In this document: positions 21,678 through 34,003 of the stretch, one piece after another
Layout: every line of letters begins with the position of its first letter
Position numbering within the stretch: position 1 is the stretch's first letter
Source: Acholoe squamosa
Taxonomy: Eukaryota > Annelida > Polychaeta > Phyllodocida > Polynoidae
Length of the DNA: 64,000 nucleotides
Direction of reading: 5' to 3'
Assembly: GCA_949317995.1 (NCBI GenBank)
Contig: OX439049.1
Span: forward strand, 11,966,395 to 12,030,394
Made by a program: the position numbers and the translations under genes
Notes under the pieces: generated by a model
The model's input: the letters and a program-made list of their open reading frames with translations, nothing else
The model's database searches: none
What the model was told of the DNA's origin: nothing

Positions 21678-24289
21678 GCTAGTGCTGCCATCTAGTGTTC
21701 TTAGAATGAATTGTGCAGAGGCGGGAAATTCAAACTCGTTGTTTGCTTGAAGTCCTTTGTAAAACAATATTAATCGTTATTTTTTGTGATCGTGTACAAA
21801 GACGTAAGGGGCGTACGGCAATCCATGATAATATATACACTGTATAGAATTTGAACTATAAATGAGCAGATGATTTGCTATGATATGCTGTGTTATATCT
21901 TAGGTAGCAGAGAAAATAGGAAAATTTAATACTTTTCTGTGGAGTTTTTGAGGCTGATCAGATTGCCTGACTGTCCAATATCATGTCTCTAGAAGGTTTT
22001 TGTTGGGCAACATTGGTTTGAGCTAGGATGCTAAAGATTGGACTGCATTTTGAGTATTTTGGTTCCAGTCTTTTGTTAAGTATCTACTCCAGTGGAATAT
22101 ATATGGATGGATGTTATCATATCAAAATATCATACATTTGATGGACACTGCAGTCGCCTTAGTTCAACCTCCGAAGACTATTTCAGTTGGTTTCGATTCA
22201 GTATGGAAAGCCTTCGACTTGCGTCATATATGTCCCAATTATCACTGTAATATGTTGTCCACACAAATAATTTACATACATTCATTTTCATTTCCTCGTG
22301 GTTTAGAACTTTGCCAATGGATATATACTGTCTTGATATTTACTCAGCTAATAAAAGGGCAAGAGAAATATTTAGCAATTTACTCACATAAATGATCATA
22401 CCATTCTTAATGAGTTAAATTTTTTGATTGGTGACTTAACATTAAACAAATGACAAATGAATAAGCTATCAAAGACTTCAAACTCCTGTCTCAAATTTCT
22501 CTGTATTATTCTAATAGGGAAATATTAAGCTTTATTAAAACTATTGGACGTCTGTCATATCTATTCCAGTATGTTGCAGTAATACTGTATTACATTTTGC
22601 CACTGATATTCCATGGGTACAAAAACAGTGATAATTAAGTGTTGTCCACTGTAGGCTAATGTAATAATTGTATCCTGTACTGTCAATACTATATGGAGGA
22701 AAAGAGAATGTTATGGGCTCTGTAGACTAGGCTGCTGGGTGGACTATTTTATTTAGGTAACGCATTCCATTTAGTTCACCTCACATTATTGCACGAGTGG
22801 AAATATGCCCTGCTTCTGACAAGAACAAAATATTGACTAGAGACATTATAATTAGCCCCGCATAGATTAAGGTAGCCATGATGGGCCGATGCAGTGCTGG
22901 TGATTAGACTCGCCACAACCGCATCGGAACATTGTGACTACACTGGTGCATCGCGACAACATAAACCTTGAGGCAACAGCGCCTGCAAAGGGGTAACGAG
23001 GAGAGACATGCCAAGACCTGTTTTTTTTTTCAGTTTCTCACCTTGTATTAACTTTATCTATCATGGTTTGCGTTTGGTACCAAAAAAAAAAATGGCCTGA
23101 GTTCTGATTTTTCCCCCCAAGATAACCCAAGCTACCTTGACAAAGGGTGAGAGGTCATGATTATACATATTGACCTGAGGTATATATTATATATATGTAT
23201 GTATACATGTGTATATAGGTTATCTAGTTTGATTAAGATTACTGACACTTAGATACAAAGATGGTATTATGAGAAGGATGTGTTCAATTCTATTCACATA
23301 TAATTTTAAGCTGAAACAAGGGGGTGACATGGCAGGTTCCGTTCGTCAAGTAAAGCCAGGTATCGAGAGTAATTCTTTGCCTTAATTTAGCGGGGAGAAA
23401 TTGTGAGAAAAAAAAAGAAATCATCTAAGCTTAAGTCTTGTGGACCTTACTGTAAATTGCACAACGCTAGGTATATTGTTCCCAGACTTGTGTTTTATTT
23501 CCCCCGACATCTCACTTCTGGCGCTCATTCAAAAGGAGGGATAATGCTGTTACTACCAGTCTAATGTGGGTGGCACCTTGCAGTCAAAGTCTAAAACGAT
23601 ACATTTCAGAAATATATGCATGTTAAATGGTGTAAAGATTGACAATACTGTATTCCAACAAATGATTTGGTTATTGTAATAAATATCTAAATTATAAACG
23701 TGGTATAATCCCCATCTAGCTCATTGCAAAGATTGCAACCCTATTATCCCTTATTTAAACAAAGACCCTTTAATAAGAGAGAAGAAAAAGAAAAACTGCA
23801 CATCATGTGTGGACTTTTTTTCAACACTGTCCTTCAACTGTCAAGTTTTATGTTTCTTCTGTTGTTAAGGTCATTCCAATAAAGATTTGCATGTATATCG
23901 TTTCTCTTCTTGAAATATAAATGTCCTGTATTACCGAACAGCAGTTAGCGACTGTCATTGAAGCGAAGGTGTATTCCTGAAATGTAGATATCATATATAC
24001 ATAGAAAGAAATTATAACCCTCGATATCATTTATGTAAAGTATACCGTATTCACACATTTGGGGTACCTTGGAGAAGATTCCCCCACCCCACCACCTCCC
24101 TTGCTCTCGAAAAAGACCCCAAAAAAATTGTGTAATTACAGCCAAGTCCATGAACATAATCGTGTAAAGATTTGAGAAGAAGGAGTTCTGTAGATGTTTT
24201 TTTTATTATAATTTGTAGAAGTGATACCTGTTTAGTTATGTCAATGTAGTTAGTGACTCATTCCGACTGTACAGTGTGTGTTCGGTAGG
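21678..24289 (+). other. STAM: STAM 3' untranslated and downstream sequence
   Basis: No further exon is recognised. Possible poly(A) signals AATAAA occur at 22350, 23878 and 24805, so the 3' end cannot be fixed from sequence. A decayed member of the atgcatcatg repeat family lies near 22870-22990. Confidence 0.4.
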
Positions 24290-24725
24290 TTGATGTATAC
24301 ACGCCCCGCTCAACCGTTAACCCTTCAAGGGTCAGTGGTACATTCATGCATCATGCCGACCCTACAGGGTTGATGCATCTGTGGAGAGTCAGAATGATGC
24401 GCTAATGAAGTACTGGCGCGCAGATTCGCCATCACTTCATCGACGGGCAATACGCAGTCCTGCATTAGCGACCTTTAAAGAGTTAAGAGCCGCATAGTGC
24501 ACTGATGCATAATGCCCTCTTATTTCATGATGCGCGAGTTACTCACCAGGGCGACATTCATGCATCATGGCTAGCCTGTAAAGTTGGTACAGTCCTGAAG
24601 GGTTAGCATGATGCACTGATGCAGCGCTGGTGAGTTGACTCGTCAACGTGTCTTTGGTGCATCATGATGACCAAGGAACATGATAATGCTGAGTCGTCAT
24701 GCGACCCTTAAAAGGTTAAGGCACT
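24290..24725. repeat. Cluster of palindromic tgcatcatg / gcgagt-actcgc repeats
   Basis: Repeated and mutually inverted blocks such as cattcatgcatcatg, gatgcactgatgcagcgctg and gcgagttactcaccagg. The same blocks recur near 11060, 15000, 22900, 37100-37700, 39550-39740, 45760, 47800, 48100 and 48550. It is probably a family of decayed palindromic elements. Confidence 0.5.
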
Positions 24726-25511
24726 ATCAATTCTGGAGAGCGATTATACCTTATCTAGAAATCTGAGTGTGAAGCTCCGTTCAATGTAAATGTTACATAT
24801 AGTTAATAAACGATTTATAATGAACTGGTGTCAATTTCCACAGGCTATAGATATTATTAGCACATTTCCGTTACATCATTTGCAACCACGGATATCTCTA
24901 GCTATGATTTACCACACGTTTTATGTGTGTTCTTCTTAAAAAAACACTTGTGATATGATAGTATTAACAGATCAGGCGTAGCAAGCACATATTATGTAAT
25001 CCTAAAACCCATTTGACAAATTTAAAACCAAAAGTGTTAGAAACTGTTGACTATCGTTGTTCATTTCAAGAGTTAACTGCGAAATACGGGTTACAAATAT
25101 TAATTTTGTCAATTGCACTGTAAGCTTCTCACGTTGAATAAATTATATGTGGCACTCGCGTTAAATTATATTTCTTTCATTGGCACTAAAAACTCATGTT
25201 GTGCGTGTTGAGTTATTCTCTAAAAGATCGGAAAGACAGGTCAGCAGGTTTATTTTTAAAGAATATTTAACTGACTAAAATTACTGTTGTAATGGCCAAC
25301 TTTTACTTTACGAAACATTCTCTGCTGCATAACATCAAAATTTGGGCATGTGACGAACCATAGCTTGTATAACTGGGACCGATGTATGAAAATGCCAGGC
25401 GAGCAAAATAAATCGATTTCTCTTTTACAAGTATTTGTATGCGCTCTCACTTTTAGAAGTACCCGTACTGCAGTATTATCGGGAAGATGCTACGTGAACA
25501 CATATCTGAGA

Positions 25512-25696
25512 CGGGCTTCCCTAGCCCACTTAAAAGGGTCTATTTCTCCTCTCTCCTATCCCCACGGGATGTGTGTGGTGCACATATGCGTGGGCACTGA
25601 CACATTCCCCTGTGAAATTGTGTAATGTAGTTCTCGCCATGAATATGACCTTAGCTGTCGAAATGGTGTTAAACATCTATTACTCACTCACTCACT
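25512..25696 (+). mobile_element. SINE-like retroposon, copy 2
   Basis: Same body as at 13112, flanked by an 11-bp duplication CATATCTGAGA (25501-25511 and 25697-25707). The tail is a clean ACTC repeat. Confidence 0.85.
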
Positions 25697-25707
25697 CATA
25701 TCTGAGA

Positions 25708-26956
25708 ACTAAAGTTTAGGAATGACTTGTGGTGGCTTGAGGTATAACACTTATTGGGTACGCTTGTGATGAATAGTAACTTCCCAAGTTCTGCATAATG
25801 ATGTAAATGCTATCTCACTTGTAAGGTACGACCTTCGTCCCAGTATGTGTACATTGTACGATTGACCGCTGTCAGATAGAACCAACTCAAACTACATCAT
25901 GTATCAATTAATGTGCTCAGTTATTTAGCCTACATGTATGTATAGCCAATATCTATCTATTGTATATTATATGCCCATGGAGGCCTGTATTTATTTCACC
26001 CATGAAAGACTCATGCTTAGGTGTGTTGATGATGGGGACTTTAAATGGTTAAAAATCGAAGTTTATGTTTAGAATTCAATGGTCTTGAATGATGGATCAC
26101 CACAGAACCCAGAACGTACTGGTTTATCAGAGACAAGTAAGACCAAACTCGGTTGCAGTCTCATGATTTTCAATTACAGCAGAGATGTCACTTTCCTACT
26201 TCAGCAGGAATTTGATTTTTATTTTCTTTGTAATTTCTTAAATAAATCATGTTAATCTTCCCCCAGATAGCTAGTTGGCCAAAATCGGGGAATAACCATT
26301 ATTTTGTCATCCATGAGTGCCATCTCTGGCTTGTATTCTACGTATAGTTCTATACCTTGAAATAAAAGCACGCTCTTTCCTAATCAATTGACCTCAAAGA
26401 TTTCTGGCATGTATTTGGTCAGGAGTATACTTATTATGGGAGCTTTGCTGCTTATCGAGCGTCAGTAACTAAGGTATTACGTGTGTATGGATGATGTGGC
26501 GTAGGTTTTAATACTGCCAACAAAGGGTCGTTGTTAACATTAACCAACCGAACACAGACATATGTATCTTGTATGATAGAATTAAAAGAAGAATCTAAGC
26601 TATTTGCCTTTGTCTTATGAATAAACAATAGAAGAAAAAAGAAGGAAAGCCAGGGATGATGTATGACGGTTCTAATCAACAAGGGTGGATATAAGATATT
26701 GACTTGACATTTAAATGGTGATGGGCACTCAGTTAGCATACAAAGAACTTTTTTCTTACATTAAATCACCAATTCAACATTGGTAACTGCTTCGGGACAG
26801 TCATAAGTGAGGGGGCTGGCAAGCCAAGCCAAAAAATATTGATCAAAATAGAAGGAGAAATATCTAAATTTTCAAAAAACAGAATTGGTGAAGCGCCCCA
26901 ACTGACATACATGTACTTTGCCCCACACCCAAAGTCATGTTCTTTCCAACATCCCT
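25708..26956. other. No gene recognised
   Basis: AT-rich sequence with short ORFs on both strands (longest 95 codons, minus strand 26452-26739) and no recognisable product or repeat. Confidence 0.5.
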
Positions 26957-27093
26957 GGGGCTGTGTACAAATGATGTCATGCTTTTTTTTTGGCCATTTT
27001 TGTCCCCCCCCCCTTGTCATGTTTCGTCATACAATGCTTGACCCTCCCCCCCTTAACATGACATCATGCTGAGATACCCCCCCCCCCCCCGGC
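26957..27093. mobile_element. C-tract MITE related to the one at 34004
   Basis: Left end GGGGCTGTGTACAAATGATG then tcatgc, right end with catgacatcatgc in inverse, and long C runs between. A third relative is at 28650-28765. Boundaries are approximate. Confidence 0.5.
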
Positions 27094-27152
27094 CCAAAGT
27101 ACATGAAGAGAGTATAGCAAATAGAGATGGTTCAAAGGGACATGTATATAAT

Positions 27153-27444
27153 GGTGTTGGAAACAGGTGGGGCTTTTTCCACCGTCCCTGGCCCAAAACC
27201 CTGCTGGGCTAATAATGGGTGTGAATTGGTAAGGCCTAAAAAAAAAATTGTTGTGTTCAGGTAATGGGTTGAGGTTCTAGAAGTGCCAACCTCAAAAAAT
27301 TTCTCAAAAAAAAATCCCTACCTACCTACCCTAATTACCTGAACACAACAATTTTTTTTAGGCCTTACCAATTCACACCCAATATTAGCCCAGCATGATT
27401 ACAGACCAGGGATGGTGAAAAAAGCCCCACCTGTTTTCAACACC
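27153..27444. mobile_element. Long foldback element, about 115-128 bp arms
   Basis: The left arm (27153-27280) and right arm (27317-27444) are inverse copies. Shared blocks include acaggtggggcttttt, gggtgtgaattggtaaggcc and ttgttgtgttcaggtaat. The loop is about 36 bp. The tip aggcctaaaaaa plus gtgttca recurs as the ends of a related element at 51088-51250. Confidence 0.85.
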
Positions 27445-27446
27445 TA

Positions 27447-27792
27447 GGACTTGTAACCCCCAAGACATTTACCCTCTGGACATTTAACCCAGACCTTTAT
27501 CCACATGCCATTTGCCCCCATGACATTCACCCCCTTGGATATTTACCCTAGGACTGAAGGTATGCAACCCTTGAGACTGGGAAGATAGTCCTGGGGATTA
27601 AGATTTAGTCCTCAGGACTAATTAAGTCCCTGGGACTAACACTTTCCCTGGTAAATGTCCGAGTGGGTAGAGGGATGGGGGGGGTGATGTCATTGGGGGC
27701 GGATGACCTTTGGGGTAGATATCCATGGGGGTAAATGGTTTGGGGGTAGATGTCTGGGGGTAAATGTCCAGGGGGTAAAGGTCCTGTTACCT
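27447..27792. mobile_element. Inverted-repeat element built on GGGTAAATGTC
   Basis: The motif GGGTAAATGTCC (or its inverse gacatttaccc) is iterated in inverse sense on the left (27460-27545) and in direct sense on the right (27650-27785). The centre carries repeated gtcctgggact blocks. It abuts the foldback at 27153. Ends are approximate. Confidence 0.6.
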
Positions 27793-28649
27793 CACATCCT
27801 CATGAGAGGTAAAGGAAAGGAAATAAGAGAAGAAATTAGATCTAGCCGACAGTTACAATGGCTTCACTGAATTACAAGTGTAACATTACAAGTGTGATAA
27901 TATGATTGCACATATATAATTAAGATCACGCTTACAAAGCAATTATTTTACTGTAAGGCATATAAGGCATAACCCCTAGAGTTTCATTCAGAAAAAGGAA
28001 AGTATAAGTTATTTGTTTCCAAGGGATAGTTCATGATTCATCAAAAGGGGGAGCAGGATGCAGATTGAGGGGGCGGGGGGGAATAAAATGACACCTCACA
28101 GTGGAGAAGGGGGCTGAAAAAATGTTATGCCTTTTCTGTGAACTACTGTAGAACAGGAGGGATGACCAGGGCAATCTGTCCGAGGGAGAGGGGGTCATAA
28201 AATTTTGAGATTTCTGCACATCTGTATGGCAATCTACCCCACTCCTCAGGCATATTGATGAGTGATGAGCAATCCCTAAATTACCAATGGGTTTTTGAAT
28301 TGTGAAATTTATCAAATAGAAAAGAAGTTGGGTCATTTGAATCTTTTTACTGAATTCTCAATGCCAGGGTGCTTCTTACCCGCATTGATCGACCTATATA
28401 TAGGGTCCTTTGGTTAAATGAGTCCAACTAAAAGGGTATTTCAAAGTGGTATGGGGCCTGGGTTAGAGGTAGGATAGAGTAGTGGACCAACACTGACACT
28501 GATGGCAGTGACAATCATTGAGTGGGATGTCTGAGGAAAGCATGTCTGTATAGGTAATATATATTTCATAAAAGATGAATGTACTAAACTTCCCTACCTT
28601 TACAAATCATCTTTTTCTTGCCAAAACTGAAGCAAATTGCAATTTTTTT

Positions 28650-28765
28650 TTATGACATGATGTCATGCAGCCCATGACCCCCCTCCCCCCTTGTCATGCT
28701 TAGTCATAGGGAGTGGGACCCCCCCCTCCTGCATGACGTCATTTGTACACAGCCCCCCTGCACTG
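28650..28765. mobile_element. C-tract MITE, short copy
   Basis: Ends atgacatgatgtcatgcagc and gcatgacgtcatttgtacac face each other across C-rich runs. Same family as 26957 and 34004. Confidence 0.45.
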
Positions 28766-29814
28766 TTTGTTCAATGCTGAGAAAACAGTTAGCAATATTG
28801 ATTGTTAAGAATACACAGAAAAAAATCCTAATTAGTAAATACTAATTTAGCTTAGACAAAACCACCAGTTAGGCAAAATACCCAACATGTCAGTCATATT
28901 TTACTAACGTGTTAGTTGTATTCACTAACCTATTCAGGCAAGCTGGCTTGATTTAGCCAAGAGAGAAAAGCGGTCTTTTTGTCTAAGGGGTTAGAAGTTT
29001 TATCTAAGGGTTAGTAGATTTCTTTACACCAGGTGGCAGTGTGGTTTGCATGAGGACTTTTTTGGGAAGTGTCTATCATGGAAAGGCCTACAAATGTGAA
29101 ATTAATGGCACTTCTAATGACTATTGACATGATAAAGCCTTCACCATTCAACCTGGCATTGGACTTAACAGAATACAGCCTATAGGTGTGTTATGGTATT
29201 GATGGAGCAAGGTAGAAGAATGGAAACACCTTTTCTCTGGAAATTCAATTTTCTCATATAATCCACATCTATGGCCCTATCCCATGTAGCAAGCCTGCTC
29301 AGGGCCAAATTGGTTTTACCGGGATAAGGTGGTTCAAAGCGGGCAGTATTCAGTACATGGGTTTTAGGTTCGGTAAATGCTGGGTTTCCAGTCAGGGCCA
29401 CACAGGGCAGCCCAAATCAGGCAAACCCACTTGAGCCCGTTGGGCTCCCAACGGGTTTTGTCCTAGGCATACAGTCTGGGCCACATTGGGCCGCCCGATT
29501 TGGGCACTGGTCAGCTTTAAAATGGGCAACCACATTGGGCCCAGGATGGTTTCAAAATGGGCATCCCAAGATGGGTACTTAGCTGCATAAAGTCTTCCCA
29601 GTCTGGGGTGAGAGTGGGTTTGGACAGGGCAGCCTCATCTTCTGAACTGTTCTAAACTCTGTGATGAGTGTTCCCCCTCCCTCTCTCTTTTTTGTTCGTC
29701 CCTCCCCTATCCATCCCCTACCCCTTCCATCTCCTCCTCATTCCACTCAACCTGCCCTGCCCTTTCCCCCTCTCACCCCGCTCTGCCCTGCCCTTCTGTC
29801 ACCCTGCCCTCCCT

Positions 29815-29998
29815 GGGCCTCCCTAGCCCACTTAAAAGGGTCTATTTCTCCTCTTTCCTATCCCCTCAGGATGTGTGTGGTGCACATATGCGCAGGCACT
29901 GACACATTCCTCTGTGAATTTGTGTAATGAGGATCTCGCCATGAATATGACCTTAGCTGTTGAAATGGCGTTAAACATCTATTACTCACTCACTCTCA
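29815..29998 (+). mobile_element. SINE-like retroposon, copy 3
   Basis: Same body as at 13112 and 25512 (gggcctccctagcccactta to the ACTC tail). It sits inside CT-rich minisatellite sequence, which hides any target duplication. Confidence 0.8.
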
Positions 29999-29999
29999 C

Positions 30000-30440
30000 T
30001 CCCAGCCCTCACCCTGCCTTGCCCTGCCCTCCTCTCACCCTGCCCTGCCCTGTTCTCACCCTTGCCCTGCCCTGCTCTCACCCTGCCCTGACCTGCTCTC
30101 GCCCTGCCATGCCCAGCTCTCACCCTGCCATGCCCTACTCTCACCCTGCACTGCCCTGGCATCTCCTTCGCTCACATGCCCTGCCCTGCCCTGCTCTCAC
30201 CCTGCCCTGCCCTGCTCTTACCCTGCCCTGCTCTCACCCTGCCCTGCCCTCTCACCGTGCCCTGTCCTACTCTCACCCTGCACTGCCCTGGCATCTCCTT
30301 TGCTCACATGCCCTGCCCTGCTCTCACCCTGCCCTGCCCTGCCCTCATCTCACCCTGCCTTGCCCTCTTCTCACCCTGCCCTGCCCTCCTCTCACCCTGC
30401 CCTGCCCTCCTCTCACCCTGCCCTGCCCTCCCCCCTCCCT
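30000..30440. repeat. CT-rich minisatellite (ctcaccctgccctgcc units)
   Basis: Tandem units of about 15-25 bp made of ctcaccctgccctgccctg variants. A longer block containing catctcctt and gctcacatgccctgcc appears twice about 130 bp apart (near 30160 and 30290). Similar CT-rich sequence also precedes the SINE from about 29660. Long reading frames here are low-complexity artefacts. Confidence 0.85.
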
Positions 30441-31872
30441 TCCCTCTACCACTGCTGTAGGACACTTTCCCTATACCATTAATACACAGGTAGGTTCATA
30501 GTAGGGATCCAGATATTTCATGTAAAAGGCAACACTGACTAGTCCTGGAAAGAACAGTTTCATGTCTTTCTTTGTACTAGTAGGCTTGCAAGGTGTATTT
30601 GTGGTGTGGGGGCAAACAGGTCCCACACTTGGCCAGGTATAAGAGGAATATATATAGAGGCAATTGAGAAACCAAAAATATCCCCTGCCCCTGTAGGCCA
30701 GTCCATGGCAGACTCACTACAAAGTGGTTTCACAGCACTCCAGGCAGAATTCTACTACCCATACCAAACTTATTTCTTTTAGACATAGGACAACTGGAAT
30801 AGACTACTAAATCAGATATGAAGTAATAATGTGCAGACTTTCTCATAGTCTGGAAATACTTAGATGTTTCTAGTCAAAAGTGCAAATCAAGGTCATCTGA
30901 GTAGTAGTGGAATGGCAACACCATTTCTATTGCACTGAACTTGGAACAAGAGCAGATATGCAGAGGTACAGGCATTATGAACTTGAAGGCTCTCTTCTCT
31001 ACTCCTACATAGGGAATTAGTGGGGGAAGATTGAGGCCAGAATGTCACTTTAATGAATCAAAGTGCCTTGTGTTGGCTGAATGAGTTTGATTCAAATGAA
31101 TGGTACTGCTCTGCCTTTCCACTTGGGTAGACATTGCATTTACTGTTTTGGTGATGGGGGGGGGGGGGTAGATTAGCTCAAGGATTTGTTGCTTATTGAC
31201 TTTTTAAAAAAAAGAAAAGATTTTGGACAAATTTCTCAAAAAGAATTTTTAACATGTCACCACTAATTTTTCATCAAATCTGGCAGCCCACTTTAGGCCA
31301 CACCAAAAACCCATGTTAAACTCACTTTGAGCCCAAATCGGTGAGCCCAATTTCAAACAGATCTGTGCCCGAATCGGTTAGCCCAGTGTGGCCCAGACCC
31401 TTTGCTGAGGATAAAACCCATCGGGCGCCCACTGTGTTAACCCAGTGTGGCCCACATCAGGAGCCCGCTCTGGCCCAGACTCGGGCCACACCATTTTTGC
31501 TACCTGGGATGAGTCAAACCCAAAACAACTAAGTTCAGGGGTTGCAAATGAAAATGATATGAGGCATTAAACTTGCTTCTCAAATGGAGAGGCTCTGTTC
31601 TGGGTGTCTTAATCCATGTGGAGTTTACACCTATCATTTGAATCAAAATAAAAGAAGGGTATTATGGGTATTGAAATAGTCCATATAGTTAGTGAAAAGG
31701 TCTAAGGCAAGTTAGGAAGAATGCCCAAATTGCCTGATTTCTCCTAAGGGTTAGGTGTATACTCCCAAGAAAACTTCGGTGGTTTGGCGACATGCAAACT
31801 CCCAACTTGCCTTAGCAATTCCAACAAATGTTAGGCGAACAGCCTAAGATATTTAGAATTTTTTTTTCTGTG

Positions 31873-32974
31873 CAGTTCCCACTGGGAAATTCTGATATTT
31901 CTCAAATTAACGTTCCCAGACAGCATTCTGCTCTTGGCCAAAATATTGATCGCTCAAACAAAACAAAGAGTATGACATTCTAGACTCAATAAATAGGGCA
32001 CTCCTGATCCAATCCCTGGCCCAAGTGTGGGTCATTTCTGGCCTAGTGGGTAAGAAATTCTTTTGCCAAAGAGTAGAATATTACTCACCCAGAGAGTAGG
32101 TCACTTGTGACCTAAAGAATAGGGCATTTCTGACCAACGAGCAAAAGATTCCTATTGAGGGATTGGTCACTTTTTAACAACAAGGAAGTGGTGATGGATT
32201 TGGGAGTGGGGACAAAAAACTCAGACCCCTCTTTGGGGTGGACAGGAAAATCCCCTTTTAGCGAAAAAGCCGGCATATTACTATAGAATAAAAGGGGGTC
32301 AGCAAAATACCAGACCCTCTGAAGGGGGGACGGACAAATCTTAGCTAGGCGCGCAAAAAAAAATCCACTTACCCGCCACCCGCCGCATAAAAGAAGACCT
32401 TTCCTAGGCTAAGGTGAGTTGATGTACACCAGCCAAAGTCGAATTTTCTTGCAAATGCCAAAGACAAATGATAAGTCATCTTTGGTCCAAATGATAGAAT
32501 CTTGTAAAATCCTCAAATGCAGTAAGGAATATTATCCCCCAAGACATGAATAAGCAATAAGGGAGTCGTCATTACTTGTCAATCAATGGGGAGAGGGCCC
32601 GGGGGGATTTTTCGCATGGGGGCCATCATGGACCTGAAACACTGGATATGAAAGAAAGGCCTTCTTTGGGAGAGCTGTGCCATGGGTGTGTTTTCACCAT
32701 CTGCCACTAGATGGCAATGGAAATCCTTATGTGTCACTAGGTGGCAGCACAGAGGCAGCATGTTAAACATCTTATATTCTATTTATTCATAACTTATTCT
32801 TACAAATAATATGTAAATTTTGTAGCTATAACCATAATTAACCATTATGGTCATGCACATATAGGTTATCTATGCAATGAAAACAGTATATCTGTAAAAG
32901 AGAGAGAAGTGAGTGTGCTGCTCCCTGGTGGGTAACTATGGAAGCCTCCTACAAAATCTTGCAGTCACTGGCCC
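31873..32974. other. No gene recognised
   Basis: Non-coding sequence without a recognisable exon or complete element. Short G-rich and A-rich runs are scattered through it. Confidence 0.5.
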
Positions 32975-33665
32975 TTAGGAGATAATTTTCTTCTGTCCCT
33001 TAAAATTTTCATAGATCCATGATTCAAAAGGATTTGGATAGCTATTTTCTTCATCTAAGTGACCCAAGTGATTTCCGATGGAAATCACGAGAAGAAAATT
33101 TTCTATGAGGGGGCAATTTTTGGCAATTTTTCTAAAAAAAAATCTTCAAAAACGGAGCCTTTTCTCGAAATAACCACGTTTTATAACATGATGAAATAAG
33201 GTGAGTCAGGAACTACAAATCAAAGGCTTTCTGATGCTTTTTAAATAAAAGAGCTGTGACATAACTAAGTTGGGAAAAGAAATTATCTCAGATTGGTCAT
33301 TCTGATAGAAATATAAAGCTAATTCAGGCCGGAACTCATAAAGTGGCAGTCAGGAGATAATTTTTTTTGTCACTTAGAATTGTGATAGATCCATGATTCA
33401 AAAGGATTTGGATAGCTATGTTCTTCATCTAAGTGACCCAAGTGATTTTCGATGGAAATCAGAAGAAGAAAAAATTCTAGGATGGGGGCAATTTTTGACA
33501 ATTTTTCAGAAAAATCTGCAAAATCGCAGCCTTTTCTCAAAAATATCCACTTTTGATATCATGATGAAATAGGGTCAGTCAGAAACTATAGATCAAGGGC
33601 TCTCTGATGCTTTTTGAATCAAAGAGCTGTAATAAAGCTAAGTGGGCCAAAAAAATTATCTTCTG
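32975..33665. repeat. Tandem duplication, two units of about 374 bp
   Basis: The block atagatccatgattcaaaag recurs at 33011 and 33385, and the following 300 bp is collinear with scattered differences. Both units include gatgaaat followed by gtcag and ctctgatgcttttt-type sequence. Function unknown. Confidence 0.8.
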
Positions 33666-34003
33666 TAGGTCATGTTAAGGCCTAACATTAGTAGTTCCCA
33701 TTTCTCCCACCAGGGACCCATGGCACAGTTGATAGACAATCTAACCTCAGCTCGTATTCTCCGGCAAATCCTTCTCTGACGTGGTGGGATACTGGGATAG
33801 CTGTCTGGGACTACTTTCAGCATTCCCCCAGCACTGCAGCGTAGGAATAAAAATCTTGTCAGATATAGGTCACGCTTTACCCACAATCCCACCATACTAG
33901 TGAAGGATTTCAGCCAATCTGAGCTAGCCGCTAGTATGAGTTGATAGACTGCAATAGCCAATACAGTGAATACTATACTGATTCAAATCCTGTCTTTCAG
34001 GTG

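Larger units (their letters stand above)
29279..31511. mobile_element. Inner element with ATCCCAKGTAGCAA ends and iterated GGCCCA
   Basis: Left end ATCCCATGTAGCAA and inverse right end ATCCCAGGTAGCAA. Both flanks (29290-29600 and 31280-31500) are packed with gggccca and its inverse. The middle has been enlarged by a SINE, a CT-rich minisatellite and about 800 bp of unclassified sequence. Confidence 0.45.
28814..31872. mobile_element. Large composite element with CACAGAAAAAAA ends
   Basis: Left end CACAGAAAAAAATCCTAATT is mirrored at the right by attctttttttctgtg-type sequence (31850-31872). Next to both ends are iterated ttag/ctaa blocks (gttaggc, cttag). Inside lies a second inverted-repeat element (29279-31511), which itself holds a SINE and a minisatellite. 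No clean target duplication was found and no coding capacity is recognised. Confidence 0.5.

Noticed and set aside
29661-30501. Proline/leucine/histidine-rich frames of up to 208 codons
   Set aside because: Low-complexity translation of the CT-rich minisatellite and a SINE.
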